DNA of 64,000 bases from Stichopus chloronotus (taxonomy: Eukaryota; Echinodermata; Holothuroidea; Aspidochirotida; Stichopodidae). Each line of letters starts with the position of its first letter. Within the stretch, counting starts at the first letter, position 1. Location of the stretch: the NCBI GenBank assembly GCA_021234535.1, contig CM037833.1:22007738-22071737 (forward strand), written 5' to 3'. Made by a program: the position numbers and the translations under genes. Of this stretch, positions 40,201-50,368 are shown piece by piece. Under the pieces are notes generated by a model. That model was not told where the DNA came from. It was given only the letters and a program-made list of their open reading frames with translations, and ran no database searches.

Positions 40201-42889
40201 ATTATCTATAACAGTATCGTCACCCTGCCCTTGCTGCCAGGAAGGTGCTTTTAACATCTTCTGGACGGTGTAAATTGCACGATTTTTGGCCTGTTGAGTT
40301 ATCACACCAGAGAGTACAAACGATGTTACGGTCGGTGAGTTCTTGTTGCCAGCCATTTTTGTATGCTTAAGAGGATTAAAAAATGAATATTATTATTTCA
40401 CAGGACCTATTTTTGAGATATAAGAACCGTTGCAAATATTAAGTACTCCTTTGATGCAACCATTCAAATTTCAATTCATATCTTCACCGTTTAATGCGAT
40501 AGGGAAAAGCTGTCTAGAAATTTGTAGAAAGAAATTATACATTGAAGTATTGCATCAATTCCACAATGAATGGATTAGAGTTAAACGGTCAAGGTAGTAT
40601 TTACCCGTGCACATATTTATGGGCCAAAAAGGAGAACTTTCTCTATTCATATCTTATAATCTAATTATACCAACAGTGGCTTTCCTTGGAATGTTTCCGT
40701 CTGTTTGTAGTCGTTTTTCCTATTTACTTTTCATGATATTCTTAGTTTCTTTGTAGAAGAGTTTTCGGGTGAAAAAGTAAATAAGCTCTACTGTTGTCAC
40801 TCCTTACTCTCTTTCACTTATGTGCATACTCTGATGTATTACACTGTTAAACTTAGAATGAAATATTTATAGAAAACAGAAACAGATGGCACTAACAGTG
40901 TGTTGAGTTAGTTATTATTAAATTTGTGGAAAGAAAGCAAGACAAAGAAAACGAGTACATCTGTGTGAGCTCTTACATCACAAGTTTTCCTCTTCAACTA
41001 TTCTTTTCTGAGGATATGGTCCCAGACTCTCTACACTGATTATGTGATGTACAGATTAACTGAATTCTGATTATAACTTACTGCTGTGTTGTATTTGGCA
41101 TGAACTGTAGTTAATGATACATTTTAATGGATGTTATTAATTATCAGAAAGATAAACCTACTGCTTGGTTAGCACCAGAGACGGTCTTCCTTGGTCAGTA
41201 CTTCGAACAATCTGATGTTTGGAATTTTGGGGTTGTCGCTTGGGAGATATTTTCATTGGGTAAGTTCAATATCCACGTCATATCGTTTTTTTTTTGGTTA
41301 CTTTATGTGTTCCTGTTAAAGCGCAACTTAATTTGCATTGCATGTCTCTGACATTTGTTTTGGATCTAAATTTGCACAAACATTTGACCTCATTACCTCA
41401 TGTTTTGAAAACTTTGAACTTAATAAATTACAGGTGAGATTCCATACGGAGGACTTTCTTGTTCAGAGATTGAAAACAAACTGAGAGAAAAGGATACTCT
41501 AAGTCAACCATTAGCTTGCCCTGGTGGGATGTAAGTATTTTTACATGTTAGTATGTATTTTAAAGGGAAATAAGGCGTTTGTTTCACAGATAACAACCAT
41601 ATTTGCAAAACCAATGTTTGTGGACAAAGAATGATAGAGTATTCAAAATAAGGACGGACAGTAGCCTTCTTTTCAAAAAATAAGTTTCTCAAAGATAGAA
41701 ATTCAGTTATTTGTTGCTCAGCAAGAATTTGTTCACCCAAACTTTTCAAAATTCAAATGATGCATCTTCCGTTACTCATCGCGTGTATATTTTTTTTTTG
41801 AGGAAAACAAGGTTTGTGGATGTTTATTGATGAGACTGAATGGTTTAACAATGATTAAAGCTGTTTTCATTGTATCCCATGTTGGTATATTCTAAACGCC
41901 CTATTTCCCTTTAAGTGTAGTTTTCTTCAACATAAATATGGTAAGTAATTATAAAAAATATTAAAATATATTAAAATGTAATATTTGCCACGCTAGAAGT
42001 AATTGTTAAACCTGGCATGGTGTAGTGACATAAGAACCAACATTCAAGACATGAAGGTTAATTAAGAAAGTGGGTTTTAAATCTTACGAACGAAGGACGT
42101 TATTAAGTGAAATGAGTGATTACAAGAAGGTTTAGACAATTTAAATTCGATTTGTGATATAAAGATCTGTCGGCAAGAATACTGTTATGAACTTTGAATG
42201 TAAAACTGTCGGTTTTTCTTGAATTCATTATTCCTCTTGTAGATTTGGGGTTTTGCTTTCCACTTGGAATACTCTCATTGACCAAAGACCATCATTTAAC
42301 GACATAATGGAAAGTTTGAAATCTTTCGGAAGCACACTAGAAGAGGTTTGTGCAGGGAATGTCTTTCTTTGGCTTCAACGTATAAAAAATCAAAAGGCGA
42401 AACTCACAAACTATTGTCTTAGCTGGTATTATAATTAAAGTGTGTGCAATTTTGAAAAAAAAATGTTTACATGCAGTATGGGGGTAGATTAATAGCTATG
42501 CAGGACGCTATCTTGTAGTATAGCAGTGCAATATATTTAGGGGATGCAACCACGACGAGCTGGTATTAGCGATTCTGAAGTAATACTTGGTTACCACTTT
42601 TGTCTCACCATTTGTTTCTCACAGCTTTTATCATTATAGATATAAGATATAGTCTCTAAATTAACAATTGTGTTACTGATTACCAGCAGGTTAGTGACAC
42701 TGACAGTATTGTATGTCATATTAATTATCCGATACGTTCTGTGTTATTGAACGGTACCGTTAGTACTGTTCAATATTCTTGTCTTTCCTTTTCTGCCAAA
42801 TACAAAAGAAAAATGAAGAGTTTGAGGAGCCACAAAATTATTTCGTTGTGGAGAGAGATGAGGAGGAAAATGAATACCTTGATTATTGA
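30805..42889 (+). CDS. Ig-domain receptor tyrosine (pseudo)kinase, copy B, 14 coding exons
   Basis: Single-pass receptor of the Ig-RTK type, about 830 residues. Coding exons: 30805-31210, 32198-32563, 33046-33360, 33834-34142, 34619-34726, 35432-35456, 35827-35930, 37904-38068, 38362-38472, 39124-39314, 41148-41259, 41434-41530, 42243-42345, 42809-42889. They sum to 2493 nt, all junctions are phase-compatible GT...AG, and the frame ends at TGA 42887-42889. Rough domain map: signal peptide 1-36, Ig1 to about 135, Ig2 136-257, Ig3 258-362, Ig4 363-465, transmembrane 466-501, juxtamembrane 502-544, kinase-like 545-804, acidic tail 805-830. The beta3 lysine, hinge, WLAPE, SDVWNFG and RP-F motifs are visible. 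HRD and DFG are not encoded by any intact exon, so catalytic activity is doubtful. The start is the ATG conserved in both copies and followed by a hydrophobic leader; Met7 is an alternative. No ligand or exact family can be named from the sequence. Confidence 0.8.
32198..32563 (+). CDS. Copy B exon 2: Ig2
   Basis: A 366-nt phase 1-1 exon starting after a strong acceptor (tctctcccacag) with [13 protein letters not shown]. Ig-fold cysteines are in [11 protein letters not shown] and GKITCSS, and the core tryptophan is in [10 protein letters not shown]-glycosylation sequons (for example NET and NTT) are present. The exon ends in YMTYG at a GTAAGA donor. Confidence 0.8.
33046..33360 (+). CDS. Copy B exon 3: Ig3
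   Basis: A 315-nt phase 1-1 exon beginning [15 protein letters not shown]. The Ig core is [19 protein letters not shown] with the second cysteine in VNITCVAV. An extra cysteine pair (NCTDT and TSCIEL) could form a second disulfide. This copy keeps the C that is missing in the paralogue. Confidence 0.8.
33834..34142 (+). CDS. Copy B exon 4: Ig4, membrane-proximal
   Basis: A 309-nt phase 1-1 exon starting [12 protein letters not shown]. The Ig core has [16 protein letters not shown] and GYITCMYRG, with a further cysteine in NHCKVTK. Sequons NVT, NST, NFS and NGS lie in the middle loop. It is one codon shorter than the same exon in copy A, which has DDVQLN where this copy has DDELN. Confidence 0.8.
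34619..34726 (+). CDS. Copy B exon 5: transmembrane segment
   Basis: A 108-nt phase 1-1 exon encoding [12 protein letters not shown] followed by about 22 hydrophobic residues ([19 protein letters not shown]) and then the basic stop-transfer KMKVS. It places the Ig domains outside the cell and the kinase-like part inside. Confidence 0.85.
35432..35456 (+). CDS. Copy B exon 6: 25-nt microexon
   Basis: A 25-nt exon bounded by ttctttcacag and GTGAGT. It encodes Y-I-E-S-I-L-T between two split codons. It enters in phase 1 and leaves in phase 2, exactly the change needed to join exon 5 (exit phase 1) to exon 7 (entry phase 2). The same borders and length occur at 9138-9162. Confidence 0.75.
35827..35930 (+). 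CDS. Copy B exon 7: juxtamembrane region
   Basis: A 104-nt exon after the acceptor ttttgttcag, encoding [20 protein letters not shown] and then [16 protein letters not shown]. It is a proline- and serine-rich cytoplasmic linker with one tyrosine. The donor (TATG/GTACCT) is weaker than the others, but the phase fits exon 8. Confidence 0.7.
35985..36640. repeat. Degenerate tandem repeat, about 145-bp unit, unit B
   Basis: Orthologous to 9690-10345, with the same unit order and near-identical sequence. Confidence 0.6.
37904..38068 (+). CDS. Copy B exon 8: kinase N-lobe, beta1-beta3
   Basis: A 165-nt phase 1-1 exon. The glycine-loop position reads [16 protein letters not shown], so only the first two glycines of GxGxxG are clear. 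The VIAKTVS segment carries the beta3 lysine corresponding to VAVK in active kinases. Confidence 0.75.
38362..38472 (+). CDS. Copy B exon 9: kinase alpha-C and beta4
   Basis: A 111-nt phase 1-1 exon: [38 protein letters not shown]. The HENVV piece corresponds to the HPNIV motif after alpha-C. I see no glutamate at the usual alpha-C position in FRALARNL, although a shifted alignment is possible. Confidence 0.75.
39124..39314 (+). CDS. Copy B exon 10: hinge, alpha-D and alpha-E
   Basis: A 191-nt exon, phase 1 to phase 0. It contains the hinge [20 protein letters not shown], a short insert rich in Ser and Asn, then alpha-[20 protein letters not shown]. In active receptors the next residues are xIHRDLAARN, encoded by the following exon. 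Here the frame beyond the donor reads VYTGNF and soon stops, so splicing is required. Confidence 0.75.
40061..40163 (+). pseudogene. Copy B decayed catalytic-loop exon (candidate exon 11)
   Basis: A 103-nt stretch between acceptor gcatctgttacag and donor GTAAAT, in the intron where other Ig receptor kinases encode HRDLAARN...DFG. From 40062 it is open and reads VRNDDIMF then [11 protein letters not shown], resembling the RN and VKI-DFG-L-R positions without the catalytic residues. Its length is one more than a multiple of three. Read in phase 0 from exon 10 it gives WHTNS and then TAG. Confidence 0.4.
41148..41259 (+). CDS. Copy B exon 12: APE segment and alpha-F
   Basis: A 112-nt exon, phase 0 to phase 1. 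It encodes [20 protein letters not shown] then [18 protein letters not shown], a very clear match to the tyrosine-kinase W-APE and SDVWxFG region. The donor is GTAAGT. Confidence 0.85.
41434..41530 (+). CDS. Copy B exon 13: kinase alpha-F to alpha-G
   Basis: A 97-nt exon, phase 1 to phase 2. It encodes [20 protein letters not shown] then [18 protein letters not shown] corresponds to the PY-G motif of tyrosine kinases. The donor is GTAAGT. Confidence 0.8.
42243..42345 (+). CDS. Copy B exon 14: end of the kinase domain
   Basis: A 103-nt exon, phase 2 to phase 0. It encodes [20 protein letters not shown] and [14 protein letters not shown]. The W-(x)n-RPSF pattern is the alpha-H/alpha-I signature, with the usual cysteine before W replaced by threonine. 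Confidence 0.8.
42809..42889 (+). CDS. Copy B exon 15: C-terminal tail and stop
   Basis: A terminal exon of 26 codons plus TGA. It is acidic and carries tyrosines in NYFVVE and NEYLDY. Despite a poor acceptor (atacaaaag), the reading frame, length, stop and tyrosines are conserved in copy A, which supports it. The tyrosines could be docking sites; this is inference. Confidence 0.7.
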   Translation, partial: KNEEFEEPQNYFVVERDEEENEYLDY

Positions 42890-45800
42890 AATCATCAAAC
42901 GACGACAGAAGGACTATTTTAAGCTATTACTACACAATAACATACTTCAAAAACCATTGTGGACAATTGATGCAGAAATTACCACAACTGGGTTGAATAT
43001 AATGTGGTTAATACCAGTGTAGTTAATTAGCCGAAAGTGGTACGTATATGCCTCTGTATTTACGATATTTATCTAATTATAAATAGTAAAGAGGGTGTCA
43101 TGTCGTGATCCAATATAGTCGAAAACCCTTTTAGGTTTATGCGTATTATTTTCTCTTTTTAATAAAGACCTTTCACTCACAAATATCAAACGAATGAAGC
43201 CATACCTACTGTCTTTACTAAACTTTCCGTTAATATAATTTTCCTGTGAATTCTGAGTCCTTCCTTCACACACAAAAGCTTGGCATTTCTCCTTTCTTTG
43301 TTACTTTGGTTCGTTTTATATGTATGATAATGCATTTTAAGGGATAAATTTCATATCCACATTCTACAACTACCTTTTATGTGCTAACACTTTCATGATT
43401 ATGAACCAAAAACAAGCTTTACTTGAGGCAATATATATTATCAAGAAATTGTCTTAAATAAATGAAAGCAAATACATGAAAACAGACAAACGAGAAACAG
43501 CTGGCTTTTTTATTCTATATTTGAACATCGTTGCTTCTTTATGGCCCCTTAGTTTCATTTCAAACAGTAAGAAATATATTATACATGTGATAAGCATCAC
43601 ATATGTATCGATGAGTTATTACAACAAAACATAGATTCTACTTTTCCGAAAGGTGAATTTATTGGAAACAAAATAATGTAAGTGATGGCTTCTCAATGAT
43701 CATTTTCTACACTATTATACTATCGCTTTGCAAATATTCATCTTGTGTACGAATGACTCGTAACACCTTAGAATATATATTGTCATTACTTTCGAAAAGA
43801 GAAAAAATAAGGCTGGCAATTTGTTTAGCACGTCAGTCTTGCAATGGAATGTAAGTTATTGTAAAACTAAGAATTAGAAAAATCTATTGATTTATCGGTT
43901 TGGTTGGCTGCAGATTGTCGAGTTACATGAACCGTCGACTCTTGTTGTTCTTGTTGTATTACATAAATAATTAATTTGTAGTTGTCATATATTACGCGTT
44001 AGAAAGTGAGATAGTTTTCATATGTGGTCTAGTAACCAATATTAGTTGAAGGATGTCCTGTCTTAAACCAATATCGTAGAAAACCGAATCATGCTTACTA
44101 TTATTTTTTTTAATGAAGACCATAAACTTACAACTACCAAACAAATGAATTCATATTGTCTTACGACACCTTCCGTTAATATAATTTTCCTGTGTATTCT
44201 GTGTGCGGCAATACAACTTAACTTTTGCCATTGCTCTATACTTTGTGGATCGTCAAATATGTATGTCGTCAAAAATGATCGTCCACAAATGCAGTAGTAC
44301 AATGTATGACATATGGTCTTGTGTATTATTTTCATAAAGTCATATTTATCCTCCTTTGTGTAGCATAATTTACCATTATTACTTTTGAATATTTAGAATA
44401 TTTACATTATTTATTTTGAGCCTTACAAAAAAAAAACTGCGTTGAACCATAAATAATCACGAAGAGAACTTACGCATATGACGGCCATTAAATCAAGGGA
44501 CGTATCGTGTATCTAACTACTGTGAATACTATTAGCATACGTCTCATGAACGCATCTACTTTGTCTTCATGTGTGTGTAGTCGAATGGATATACAATTAA
44601 AACAAGGAAATAATCTATCACTTACCAATCGATACCATGTTAGATGTTTACAGCCTGCACATTTTCCTTTTGGGCTTTCTTCCTGAATGAAAGAAAAGCA
44701 GACACAAACCGTGATATAATCGTTATATATTATTGATACCTTGCCATTCATCACCGTCGTGCATCAGGTATATCATATAATGCTACTTATTTCACTCATC
44801 GGAGGTAGCTATTAGCATTCCAACGGCCCATTACTCCACCATGTGACACTAGCTTTACATGTTTTCCTTTCGCTAAGGGGACTTAATAAGCCTTTGCAAT
44901 GGTCCAGACAGTAATTTGTATGACTTTCAAAGTTGTTAAAGGATGTAAAATTAACAACTGTTTCTATATTTCTTATACAACCTACCTAGCCGACTTAACA
45001 TGATTGATGACCGTTAAAAAAAATGAACTCCACTTAGAATTATGTCAAGCGTGAGACTTCCGAACAGAGGGAAACTTAAAAGAGGTATAAAGCGGTCAAT
45101 ATGCGGAGTGTTTACTTGACATCTTCCCTCTAAAATATCCAAAGCGTTGTATTTTTTTTTTTAGAAAAAAGAACTTTCAAGTTCTTAAAGATACATAAAC
45201 TTTGTTCTATATAGCTAACACCTACTCTAGACAAGTCGTCCCTGTATATTAAATATTGTGTTAGCACAGAATAGTGCAGTTCTGGAGATTTTGTATGAAC
45301 TTTGCTCTATCATATTAATGATACGTTGATTACACAGCAGTTGATAAACGATAAGAGTTCGTTGAGAGTTCATTGAAAAAAATTCAGAAGCAGATGGCAT
45401 TCTAGTCATCAGTTAGTATAAAGTGAGAAAAATGTTCTACAACTACAGGGCTGATGATATTACATAGTTTCTTACGCACGCGCAGCGACAGGATACAAGG
45501 TATTGCAAAACTAAAGACGTCCGTACCCTAACAATATCAACTTCCAGAGGTCCTAAAGAGAATTGTCCAGGTTAAACCATACAACAATCTCCTATAGAAT
45601 TTTATTGAACCAGACTTACTGGAAAATGTCACATTTTTATATAAAAACCCTATAAAGATCATGGGTTGATCTGTATCCAGTATAAATATCTTTTTATAAT
45701 CTTTCAATAAGATGAATTTCTGAGAACGGGAATAAGCTTATAGCAGATCTGGCTTTTGTAGTAAGTTGATACCTTCTAGACTTCTGAATTTGTTGTTCCA

Positions 45801-46194
45801 CCACACCGGTTTTGATGAAGTGACACTATGAATATTAACACAGTAAAATAATCGGTCAAGGTGTTCTAATACGCTTGATATGATTGTACTTTCCACAGGA
45901 TATATTATCGCTGCTTTTCTTTTTTTTTTCAGAAATTCAAATAACTCTCACACCACATTAAGATATCACTTATATATAGGTGAACAGAAGTGCTACTCGT
46001 TCTACATTGTATCGGTCTATACTGATGTTTTCATTGCTCTTATGTCCCTTTTGAATTCAAGCCTCCGTTACCTTTATGAGCAATAATTTGTTGTCATCAA
46101 AGCAGTTTATAAGAAACGGCAGTTCGTCTCTTCGTTGTCAGATATAAGAGCATTGACAGTCGTCTTAAAAATGTTAATATGGAATACTATTTTG
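42890..46194. other. 3' flank of copy B, proximal part
   Basis: Diverged homologue of 16081-19380. Apart from the candidate poly(A) signal I see nothing in it. Confidence 0.45.
43161..43166 (+). promoter_or_regulatory. Candidate polyadenylation signal of copy B
   Basis: AATAAA about 270 bases after the stop codon of copy B. The corresponding place in copy A reads TTATAAAG, so the hexamer is lost there. Confidence 0.35.
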
Positions 46195-46635
46195 ATGACA
46201 ATTGAACAAATGATGCAAAAGTACTTACAAATACAACATAAGAGAACTTGAAACCAATTTAAGCAAACAGAGAACGTTTTTAATGAAAATGATAAGAATG
46301 GCTTATGGAAACATGGAATGGAAGGTTTTTAATGAGCTTTACCTATAATTTCGAAGGGATAAGTAATCTGCTCTAAATGCAGGCACAAATACACTGCTGC
46401 GAATGTACCACTTGACACCGTAAATGTAAAACACACTACACTGATTTAATTACAAGTACATATTGTTGCATAAAATGTGAAAACCATACTCATTAAAATT
46501 GAAATTGAAATAAATACAATGCACTGCCCTTTGTGTCAAAACATCACAATGCTTTCATTATCAACACGCTATTCTGCCTGAAGTGTAACCATAACCATCA
46601 CAATAATTCATTACTAACACAGTAAGAGGCTCAAT

Positions 46636-47364
46636 CAGTGGCGGCGCCAGAATGTCAGATTTGGGGGGGGGGGCAAACTGAGGGCAGAGGAAAATGTTGG
46701 CTGGCAAAGATTTTCGCGCGAAGCGCGAGGCCTTGCGGGTAGGGTCCAGGGGCCCGCCTTAGGACCCCTTGTGGGGTCCAGGGGGCGAAGCGCCCGGAAA
46801 CTCTGAGGTTTAAGCATATCTCTGGGTGGAAAATTAAGTTCCAAGAGAGGTATATTATTTATTTTTATATTATTCATTTTTTCGATTGACCGTACTCCAA
46901 GGTTCCCAACTTTTTCTTTGGCGCTACTATTCCACATTTACGCGGTGCCACCGAATACATACACACACACACCCACACACACACACACATAGGCTACATA
47001 CACTTCCATTCCATTCCTATATTTAGGAAAACAACTACCTACCCGCCCTTCCCTTATGCTGGACGGTAAACATTCCAGAGAAAATTGGTCTGATCAGGCT
47101 GGCCTACTGTTGAAGTGGCTATCGGCATGATATAAATCTGGCAGCCTGTGTAACATAAATTAGTCATTTATCAATCATGGTTCCCCGGAAGCTGTTCTCA
47201 TTCAGTTCAATGCCAATACATAGTTTTGTGATTAAATTAATTTTGGATGAGACAAGATCTGATTAGGAAGGGTGAGAGCAACTGGGGGGGGGGCAACTGG
47301 GGGCAAGGAAAAAAATCTGGGGGGGGCAAATGTCCCCTCATGCCCCCCCGGAGCGCCGCCACTG
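46636..47364. mobile_element. Non-autonomous hAT-like DNA transposon
   Basis: 729 bp. The ends are inverted, CAGTGGCGGCGC at the left and GCGCCGCCACTG at the right. The flanking 8 bases are GGCTCAAT (46628-46635) and GGTTCAAT (47365-47372), a target duplication with one mismatch. TIR style and 8-bp TSD length are those of hAT elements. The interior is G-rich near both ends with an AC microsatellite near 46960. No transposase frame is present, so it would depend on another copy. Confidence 0.8.
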
Positions 47365-47656
47365 GGTTCAATATGTTGCTTAATGGCTCCAGAATCTGAT
47401 ACTTTCTAAGATTATGCAACTTGTTATCTAAACTAAAAGGAGCCAGAAAAAACATATCCCACTAGTAATTCCTGGAACAATGACATTAATCGCATATATA
47501 TTGTGGTTTTACGATAAAGAGCTCGTAATTCTATCACATTATAGTAATTGTTCTCAGCACAATGCAGTTTCTTTGCAGTCACTTTTTTGCTTCTGCAGTA
47601 AGTCCACAGTATGTACCTGACATTGCAAGCGAAAGAAAAGCGTCACATGAGTTACC

Positions 47657-47704
47657 GTAGCAACCCAAGCATGAAAGATGGTAGGAACCCAAGCATGAAA
47701 GATG
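47657..47704. repeat. 24-bp tandem duplication
   Basis: GTAG(c/g)AACCCAAGCATG-containing units at 47657-47680 and 47681-47704. Confidence 0.6.
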
Positions 47705-48122
47705 GCTAGCTATGTTCACTTTTGAACTGTATTGACACAACTGCAGGGTAGGATAGACGATTGTTTTGTTCCTGTAAATACTAAATCATACAAAATTGGT
47801 AAAAAAGAACAACATTCGTACATTAGAGTATTCAAACGTATTTTTTTTCTCATTTACTATTGTATGACAATGAAAGTAGGAAAATAACATACTTGCTAGG
47901 AGAAAATACGGTATTGCGACCGTCCTGCGTGTGACAAGTACGTTTATTTATGACTCTTCTGTGTTGTACAGAGTGACCAGCACACACAGCCCTTTCGAGC
48001 TAAAACTGACAATGTTACATCAGTTAATGTTAATCAGTGCTTTTCGAGAATGAAAAGGTTTATCGAACTGAAGACAGGCCTTTTCAGGACCGAGTTACGT
48101 AAAGAAAGTCCAGTTTCAAAAG

Positions 48123-48146
48123 TTTGCGGTCCTACTAGACCGCAAA
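48123..48146. repeat. Hairpin
   Basis: TTTGCGGTC and GACCGCAAA form a perfect 9-bp stem around CTACTA, inside DNA seen only in unit B. Confidence 0.5.
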
Positions 48147-50321
48147 GCCGATGAAATTCAAAGTTGGTAGAAATGTGACCCATGGTCTGAAGTTGTGTCG
48201 ACTATCAAAATCTAAAGTCAGTGATCAAAGGGTCAAATGGGTGAAAATCTTATCTTTGCTTTTTTTCTAAATAAAAAATGGCTATTTTCACGGGACCTTA
48301 AGGTAAATGACGGGTACACTAGATTTTACCTAAAAATCATGTTCGTAAGTTTTTTTACATCAAAGGTCTAGTTCAGGTTTCAAGGGTCAAAGTTTGACAC
48401 CGAAAACTGTGTGTGGGCAACTCCGCTTAGTCGGATTGTGCCTCCTGTTGTCGTTTTATGATTAGACTTGGTCAAGTCGGCAAAATGTTTTGTAAAGTGC
48501 GTCGCAATTTCCTTCTAGGCAGTTATTCTAATAAACTTCAAACTTGGTTGTTTGGTACCTGAATACGATATGTAGTGTTCAACCAATCGGTGACGTCATA
48601 GTTCCAAACTTATAACAGCACATAATACAGATGGTAGGTTCTCTTCGCACAAAGTGTGAACATAACTTACTAGATCTTTGCTTATTTACCCTCACTCAGT
48701 ATGATTTTACTGTCATGTATAGCCTACACTAGACAAGTCAAGTTGCTTACAGTTCATTTTGGCGAGAAAAGAAACTGAATAATGCAAATGATTATGAAGT
48801 GTTTCTAAAGGACTATTGCAAAACGCTCAGAGCGACGGCCCGCTGATTTTCGGAATAAAGGAAGGATTACTTTGACTCACACGCGACGGAAATACTCAAC
48901 ACTTGCATGTTCTTTGCATACACTACACTTGCATGTTCTAATTTACATGGCCAAGTATGTGGGCCTAACCACATCTACGTATGAACTGTGTATAATCTAT
49001 AGCGCGGGGTGTTTAGTAAGGCTCTCTATCAATTATTAAATATGATATGTAGAAGAGCGAATGACTTCGGACAACCACAGAGATGAAACGTGAAACTGAG
49101 GATTGTCCTGTTGTTTTGAGGATGTTCTGTGTAGAAACTTGTATCGAAATTTTATAGACCTGTAGGTACCTGTAGGTACTCGAAGACTATATGAAAACTT
49201 TTAACGTTTCAATAAAAAAGTCGTTGATTCTATAGACGGCTATAGAGTTCAATATGCACTTCATATAGAATGATATGAGACAATTTGGTATATGTGTAGT
49301 TCTTCACCACTTAAAATTCGGAATTTATTCTAGACTTACATCCTGAATCCGACTAGTAGCTTCGTGTTTTGGGGAGTGATAAGCAATTGTTTGATATAAG
49401 TATAAGATATATCACGACATGAGTGATACTGAAATTTCGTCACTTCCCCGCCCCTCTCTCTCTCAAACATAAAAATGAGCTATACTTCAAATCTTAAATC
49501 CGTATTCATTGATTCTAAAGATGTTTACATTTAGTTTACATTACAAAGAGAAATGTCTACTGAGCACGAATATAGCATTTCCATACCCTGTAATTTTACT
49601 GTTGTTGTGGTACGCATTAGCCATTGCAAGGCTGCTAGCGAATGCGGATATCTTTTCTAAGTTGGAATACGTTAGTCTCTAACAGATTCCCTAGTGTTTT
49701 ACAACAATAGCCGTTGTTAGCCTATTTTTTCTGTATTGGAATTTGCCATACGGTCTAGTTTAACAAAGTAAACATACCCATCTTGTTTATAAAAGTACTC
49801 GGACTTCCAGCGACAACGCTGTGCACAGTTAGACGGCTTAGTGTTAATGACTAACGTTAGGTGTTGTCTCGAAACTGTTTCTGCCTGAATTGCTGGCATC
49901 CAGCGCAAAGCCAGTCTCCAAGTGGCTGGAAAGACAGAAAGAAGGTCCGGGATAGCGGTATAGCCGGTGGTGAAGAATCAGTTTGAACATGATATACAAT
50001 AAGTGACGTAAGGGCCACTGGAATGAACCAAGGTTAATTTGCAAATGTCCTGGCAAGTAGACCTTTTTTTCGATAAACAAAGGGGGGGGGGGTCAGTTTG
50101 GAATACGCATTGGAGCATTATGATATGTTGCTTTCCTCGGACGAGTCGATTCTCAAACCTATAAGTGATGTGGAAAGTGGCATTTTCTGTTTATATGCGT
50201 ATTATCTATGTATTATATATTATACATCTATTTGTACAGCATTAAGAGTATTATCTGTAGACATAAACTTTGCCGTTATGTTTTTCAGTGATATGAGCTT
50301 TATGGATAACGACGACTTTAT

Positions 50322-50368
50322 TTCATTCATCCTTTCATTCATCCGTTCATTCATCCATTCATTCAATT
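50322..50368. repeat. TTCA/TCAT tetranucleotide repeat
   Basis: Imperfect TTCATCC/TTCA repeats in unit B. Confidence 0.6.

Larger units (their letters stand above)
46195..47835. other. 1.6-kb segment present only in unit B
   Basis: The unit A sequence around 19385-19420 continues across this point, while unit B carries extra DNA. The edges are approximate. It hosts the hAT-like element at 46636-47364. No gene recognised. Confidence 0.5.

Noticed and set aside
46635..46937. Minus-strand 100-codon open frame
   Set aside because: It falls inside the hAT-like element with proline runs derived from G-runs; not a transposase.
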